Source: Bacteroidales bacterium (GTDB taxonomy: Bacteria > Bacteroidota > Bacteroidia > Bacteroidales > P3). From it: a stretch of 6,503 nucleotides of DNA. Each line of letters opens with the position of its first letter. Positions within the stretch are counted from its first letter, which is position 1. Position numbers and translations under genes: made by a program. The notes under the pieces are model-generated. The model was given only the letters and a program-made list of their open reading frames with translations. It made no database searches and was not told the origin of the DNA. The stretch spans positions 1 to 6,503 of the forward strand of contig CAAGHV010000161.1 of the NCBI GenBank assembly GCA_900769785.1. Direction: 5' to 3'. Positions 3,619 through 6,503 of this stretch are shown piece by piece.

Positions 3619-5781
3619 ATGAAAGACTATATAAAAATAGGAATTGATAAAGGATTAATATCCTTCAATGAAGATAAATCTCGCATAATATACGTTCATC
3701 AAAAGAAGGAACGTAATTATAATAATCCGGAAGAAAAGGTTCAGGCTGTAACTTTTATAAGTTTGGTAATTGATTATAACTATCCTGTCAACAGAATCAA
3801 ACAATTCGTACCTGTTACTATGGGTAGCGAAATAAAAGAAGCAGACATTGTTGTATATGAAGACGACATGTGCATGAGTCCTCATGTTCTTGTTGAATGT
3901 AAACGAGAAGAGGTTAGTGAAGCTGAATATCAACAAGCCATCGAACAAGCATACAGTTATGCGTTTGCTCTACCATGCAACATAAAATATGTGTGGGTAA
4001 CATCCGGAATAAAATCAGACTACTTTGAAGTTGACAAAAATCAAAATACAAGAAACCAATTACCAGATATTCCACAATTTGGAGTAAAAGATATTGCATC
4101 ATACAAATATGTTTATGAAGCTCAGTACTTACCAATAGAAACAGGTAAACAACGCTTTTTTGATCTTTCAATTATTGACCAATCAGAACTTACCAGAAGA
4201 TTTAAGCAAGCTCATGAAGCCCTTTGGGCAGGCGGACAACTAAATCCATCTGAAGCTTTTGATGAATTGGATAAACTAATATTCTGTAAAATATGGGATG
4301 AACGTAAACCACGAAAAATGGGTGAACCTTACGATTTCCAAATTATAACAGTACCTAAAGATGTTGAAAAAAGTGAAGCTAAACGACGACTTATTGAAAA
4401 TGACAACCTTTATAAACGTATAATAGCATTGTATGAAGAAGGAAGAAATAAAGATAAAGAAGTATTTCGCGATAATATTAGATTAACTCCTGAAAAAATC
4501 CGTACAGTTGTAAGTTATCTTGAAAGTGTTAATCTCGGAGAAACAGATCTTGATAGTAAAGGTCGTGCCTTTGAAACTTTTATGGGATCATTCTTTAGAG
4601 GAAACTTCGGACAATATTTTACACCAAGGGAAATAGTAAAATTTATTGTTGATGTACTACCTATTGAACACGATTCAAAGGTGCTTGATACTTCATGTGG
4701 CAGTGGTGGATTTTTACTATACGCATTAAACAAAGTTAGGAATAAAGCTACAGAACTTTATCCAAACTACTCAAAAGATGTTAGGCAACACGATAGATGG
4801 TTTAAGTATTGGCACGACTTCGCAGAAAAAAATCTATATGGCATAGAGATTAGTGAACAAATTTCGCGTGCTGCAAAGATGAATATGATTATTCACGATG
4901 ATGGGCACACAAATGTAATAACATCAGACGGCCTCGTTTCAGATGGCACCATTATAGCAAAGACCAACAATCAAGGTTTTAAGTATGGAACATTTGATTT
5001 TATTATCACAAACCCTCCATTTGGTAGCACAGTTCGACAAAGTGAGCAAGCATATTTAAAAGCCTTTCACTTAAGCAAAAAGGAAGATGATTGGTTGTCA
5101 ATAAAATCGGCTACCGAAGAATATCGTGATAGTCAGAGTACCGAAGTTCTTTTTATTGAACAAGATTACAGATTTTTAAAAGAAGGAGGTTGTTTGGCTA
5201 TAGTTCTTCCTGATGGAGTTCTTACTAATAGTACCATGCAATATGTAAGAACTCAAATAGAAGATTGGTTTCGAATAGTTGCCGTTGTCAGCATGCCACA
5301 AACAGCATTCATGGCAAATGGTGCGGGTGTGAAGAGTTCTGTTTTATTCTTGAAAAAGTGGACAAAGAAAGAGTCAGAGCAACTTGTTAACACCAAAAAA
5401 AGTATTGAATGTAGGTTGCTTTCTGATAATGGCTATTTAGCACAACGCCAAACTTGGGATAAGGAAATCAAACAAAAGCAAACAGAGAAAGCCAACGAAA
5501 TTAAGAGCAAACAGAGAATTTCTGCTACAGAAGCTAAGAAAACCGAGGAGTATAAAACTTGGAACGCAGATTTGCTTACAGAATATGCAAACAAAGTTGA
5601 TGGACTAAAAAGCCGTTTAGCAGAAGCATATCAACAAGCGAAGCAGAAAGAATTACCTGATTATCCTATTTTTATGGCAATAGCCGAAAATATAGGATAT
5701 GATGCAACAGGAAAAAAGACACCCATAAATGAATTGGATGTAATTGGTGAAGAATTGAAGAAATTTATTGCTGAATTATAA
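3619..5781 (+). CDS. Fusion of PD-(D/E)XK nuclease (HsdR N-terminal type) and N6-adenine DNA methyltransferase (HsdM type)
   Basis: From this ATG the protein has 720 residues. The N-terminal part carries the nuclease set of type I HsdR: PEEKVQ with Glu39, EADIVVY with Asp76, VECKRE with Glu93 and Lys95, and a QxxxY pair (Gln110, Tyr114). The second part is a gamma-type N6-adenine methylase: GQYFTP near 331-336, SAM-binding VLDTSCGSGGF at 355-365, and catalytic NPPF at 465-468. Residues about 589-680 are charged, glutamine-rich and coiled-coil-like, as expected for contact with a partner subunit. All key residues are intact. Ordinary HsdM proteins of about 500 residues lack the nuclease part. 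No target recognition domain is visible, so specificity should come from another protein. The frame extends back to a TTG at 3586, just after a stop; ATG 3619 is preferred since the conserved part starts at once. It is first in an operon with the next gene, five bases away. Confidence 0.9.
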   Translation: MKDYIKIGIDKGLISFNEDKSRIIYVHQKKERNYNNPEEKVQAVTFISLVIDYNYPVNRIKQFVPVTMGSEIKEADIVVYEDDMCMSPHVLVECKREEVSEAEYQQAIEQAYSYAFALPCNIKYVWVTSGIKSDYFEVDKNQNTRNQLPDIPQFGVKDIASYKYVYEAQYLPIETGKQRFFDLSIIDQSELTRRFKQAHEALWAGGQLNPSEAFDELDKLIFCKIWDERKPRKMGEPYDFQIITVPKDVEKSEAKRRLIENDNLYKRIIALYEEGRNKDKEVFRDNIRLTPEKIRTVVSYLESVNLGETDLDSKGRAFETFMGSFFRGNFGQYFTPREIVKFIVDVLPIEHDSKVLDTSCGSGGFLLYALNKVRNKATELYPNYSKDVRQHDRWFKYWHDFAEKNLYGIEISEQISRAAKMNMIIHDDGHTNVITSDGLVSDGTIIAKTNNQGFKYGTFDFIITNPPFGSTVRQSEQAYLKAFHLSKKEDDWLSIKSATEEYRDSQSTEVLFIEQDYRFLKEGGCLAIVLPDGVLTNSTMQYVRTQIEDWFRIVAVVSMPQTAFMANGAGVKSSVLFLKKWTKKESEQLVNTKKSIECRLLSDNGYLAQRQTWDKEIKQKQTEKANEIKSKQRISATEAKKTEEYKTWNADLLTEYANKVDGLKSRLAEAYQQAKQKELPDYPIFMAIAENIGYDATGKKTPINELDVIGEELKKFIAEL

Positions 5782-5786
5782 AAAAT

Positions 5787-6503
5787 ATGGTTATGAGACT
5801 TACAGGAATAATTGAATCTGTATTTGGTGGTAGTTATATTTTTAGAGGATTTGCAACAATTTTTAATCTTGTCAAATACTCTAAGCCTAATTACACCTAT
5901 CAAAGACCTCTTGATGAAAAAAGAATTGATAAAATTATCGAATATTTGAGCAAAGATCAATTTCGATTCTTTCCCGAACTATTGTTTGGATTAGAACTAA
6001 ACGATCCAAATGCAATATTCCAATTAAATCAACAAACCATTCCAGGAGGGGTTAGATTAGAAGATGATATAAAAATTGTCAAGTCAAAATTTACATTTAA
6101 TAACACTATTGGTGAAAATCCTACCACAAAAGTAATTTCGTTGGATTTTGGAGATAATGCTACAATGTTATCTCGAATTGATGGCAACCATAGATTGAGT
6201 GCTATTGAAAAGGTATTTAAGTCGGAAGAAGAAGATCTGAAAAATGTGTTAAGCAATCTTATAGTGCCGTTCTCAATACTGATTCAACAAAAAAGTGTCG
6301 AAGCTGAGAAATTTGAATCTGCTATTTTTTATACAATTAATGCAAAAGCACGACCATTAACTGAAGAGGAAAATATTAGATCTCTTTTCAAAAGGGATTT
6401 ATTTGGACCTGATGAATTAGCAAGAATTTTCGATTTAGATATTCAGACAAATGTAGTTAAAGATTTGGTTGAGTACTTACCTATTGAGTTGCTTCCTAAT
6501 TTA
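5787..6503 (+). CDS. DGQHR/DndB-like protein, cut by the right edge
   Basis: The frame is open for 239 codons to the window end, with no stop. The pattern is that of the DGQHR family, which includes DndB, the regulator of DNA phosphorothioation: YQRPLDEKR at 38-46 followed by a helix, FFPELLFG at 61-68, the signature RIDGNHRLSAI at 130-140, and a segment with INAKARPLTEEEN at 184-196. The signature reads DGNHR rather than DGQHR, an asparagine replacing glutamine. The gene starts five bases after the methylase stop, so it is almost surely co-transcribed. A second start, ATG at 5793, is possible. Family members are thought to bind DNA or nucleotide and often sit in DNA-modification islands. A DUF262/GmrSD-type protein also has YQR and DGQQR motifs, but the spacing and the PLDEKRIDKI helix favour DGQHR. 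The role here is inferred from position. Confidence 0.75.
   Translation, partial: MVMRLTGIIESVFGGSYIFRGFATIFNLVKYSKPNYTYQRPLDEKRIDKIIEYLSKDQFRFFPELLFGLELNDPNAIFQLNQQTIPGGVRLEDDIKIVKSKFTFNNTIGENPTTKVISLDFGDNATMLSRIDGNHRLSAIEKVFKSEEEDLKNVLSNLIVPFSILIQQKSVEAEKFESAIFYTINAKARPLTEEENIRSLFKRDLFGPDELARIFDLDIQTNVVKDLVEYLPIELLPNL

Noticed and set aside
5661..6256. Minus-strand frames at 5661-5960 and 6029-6256
   Set aside because: They lie opposite the methylase end and the DGQHR-like gene, whose plus-strand frame is continuous and carries family motifs.

Overview
The window looks like an accessory region of a Bacteroidales-type chromosome or integrated element. The evidence is low G+C in most of the sequence, promoters of the Bacteroidetes form (TTTG, about 20 bases, TAnnTTTG; TACCTTTG occurs ahead of both large plus-strand genes), little sign of Shine-Dalgarno sequences, and protein families common in accessory DNA of gut Bacteroidales. 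The genus cannot be set from the sequence alone.

Left part (1-1555). A minus-strand gene runs off the left edge. Only its first 65 residues are present, and they resemble the start of the RepA-type ATPase/helicase carried by Bacteroidales mobilizable elements. Between it and the next gene lie about 1.36 kb with no convincing protein gene but much structure: 10-bp tandem repeats (321-370) beside a minus-strand promoter, a nested set of inverted repeats (440-698) including a very stable 83-base hairpin, a 209-bp element with perfect 18-bp terminal inverted repeats (721-929), and a TACCCC-rich block with a 14-bp perfect inverted repeat ending in a T-tract (1193-1240).

Middle part (1489-3416). 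A good promoter drives a class II Fic AMP-transferase with a C-terminal winged-helix domain. Its stop codon runs directly into a 42-bp direct repeat array whose units each form a 9-bp-stem hairpin. After a short degenerate stretch comes a convergent minus-strand gene for an unrecognised 118-residue protein.

Right part (3509-6503). Divergent from that small gene, a second promoter drives an operon. Its first gene encodes a fusion of a PD-(D/E)XK nuclease domain (HsdR N-terminal type) and an N6-adenine DNA methyltransferase (HsdM type). Five bases after its stop begins a DGQHR/DndB-like protein carrying the variant DGNHR, cut by the right edge. No specificity subunit (HsdS) or helicase subunit (HsdR) is visible, although they may lie beyond the window.

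Taken together this is probably a defence or mobile island. A replication or mobilization module sits at the left, a self-regulated Fic enzyme in the middle, and a restriction-modification-like operon of unusual composition at the right. The part most likely to be poorly described is the pairing of the nuclease-methylase fusion with a DGQHR-like partner, followed by the structured intergenic region at 440-698.
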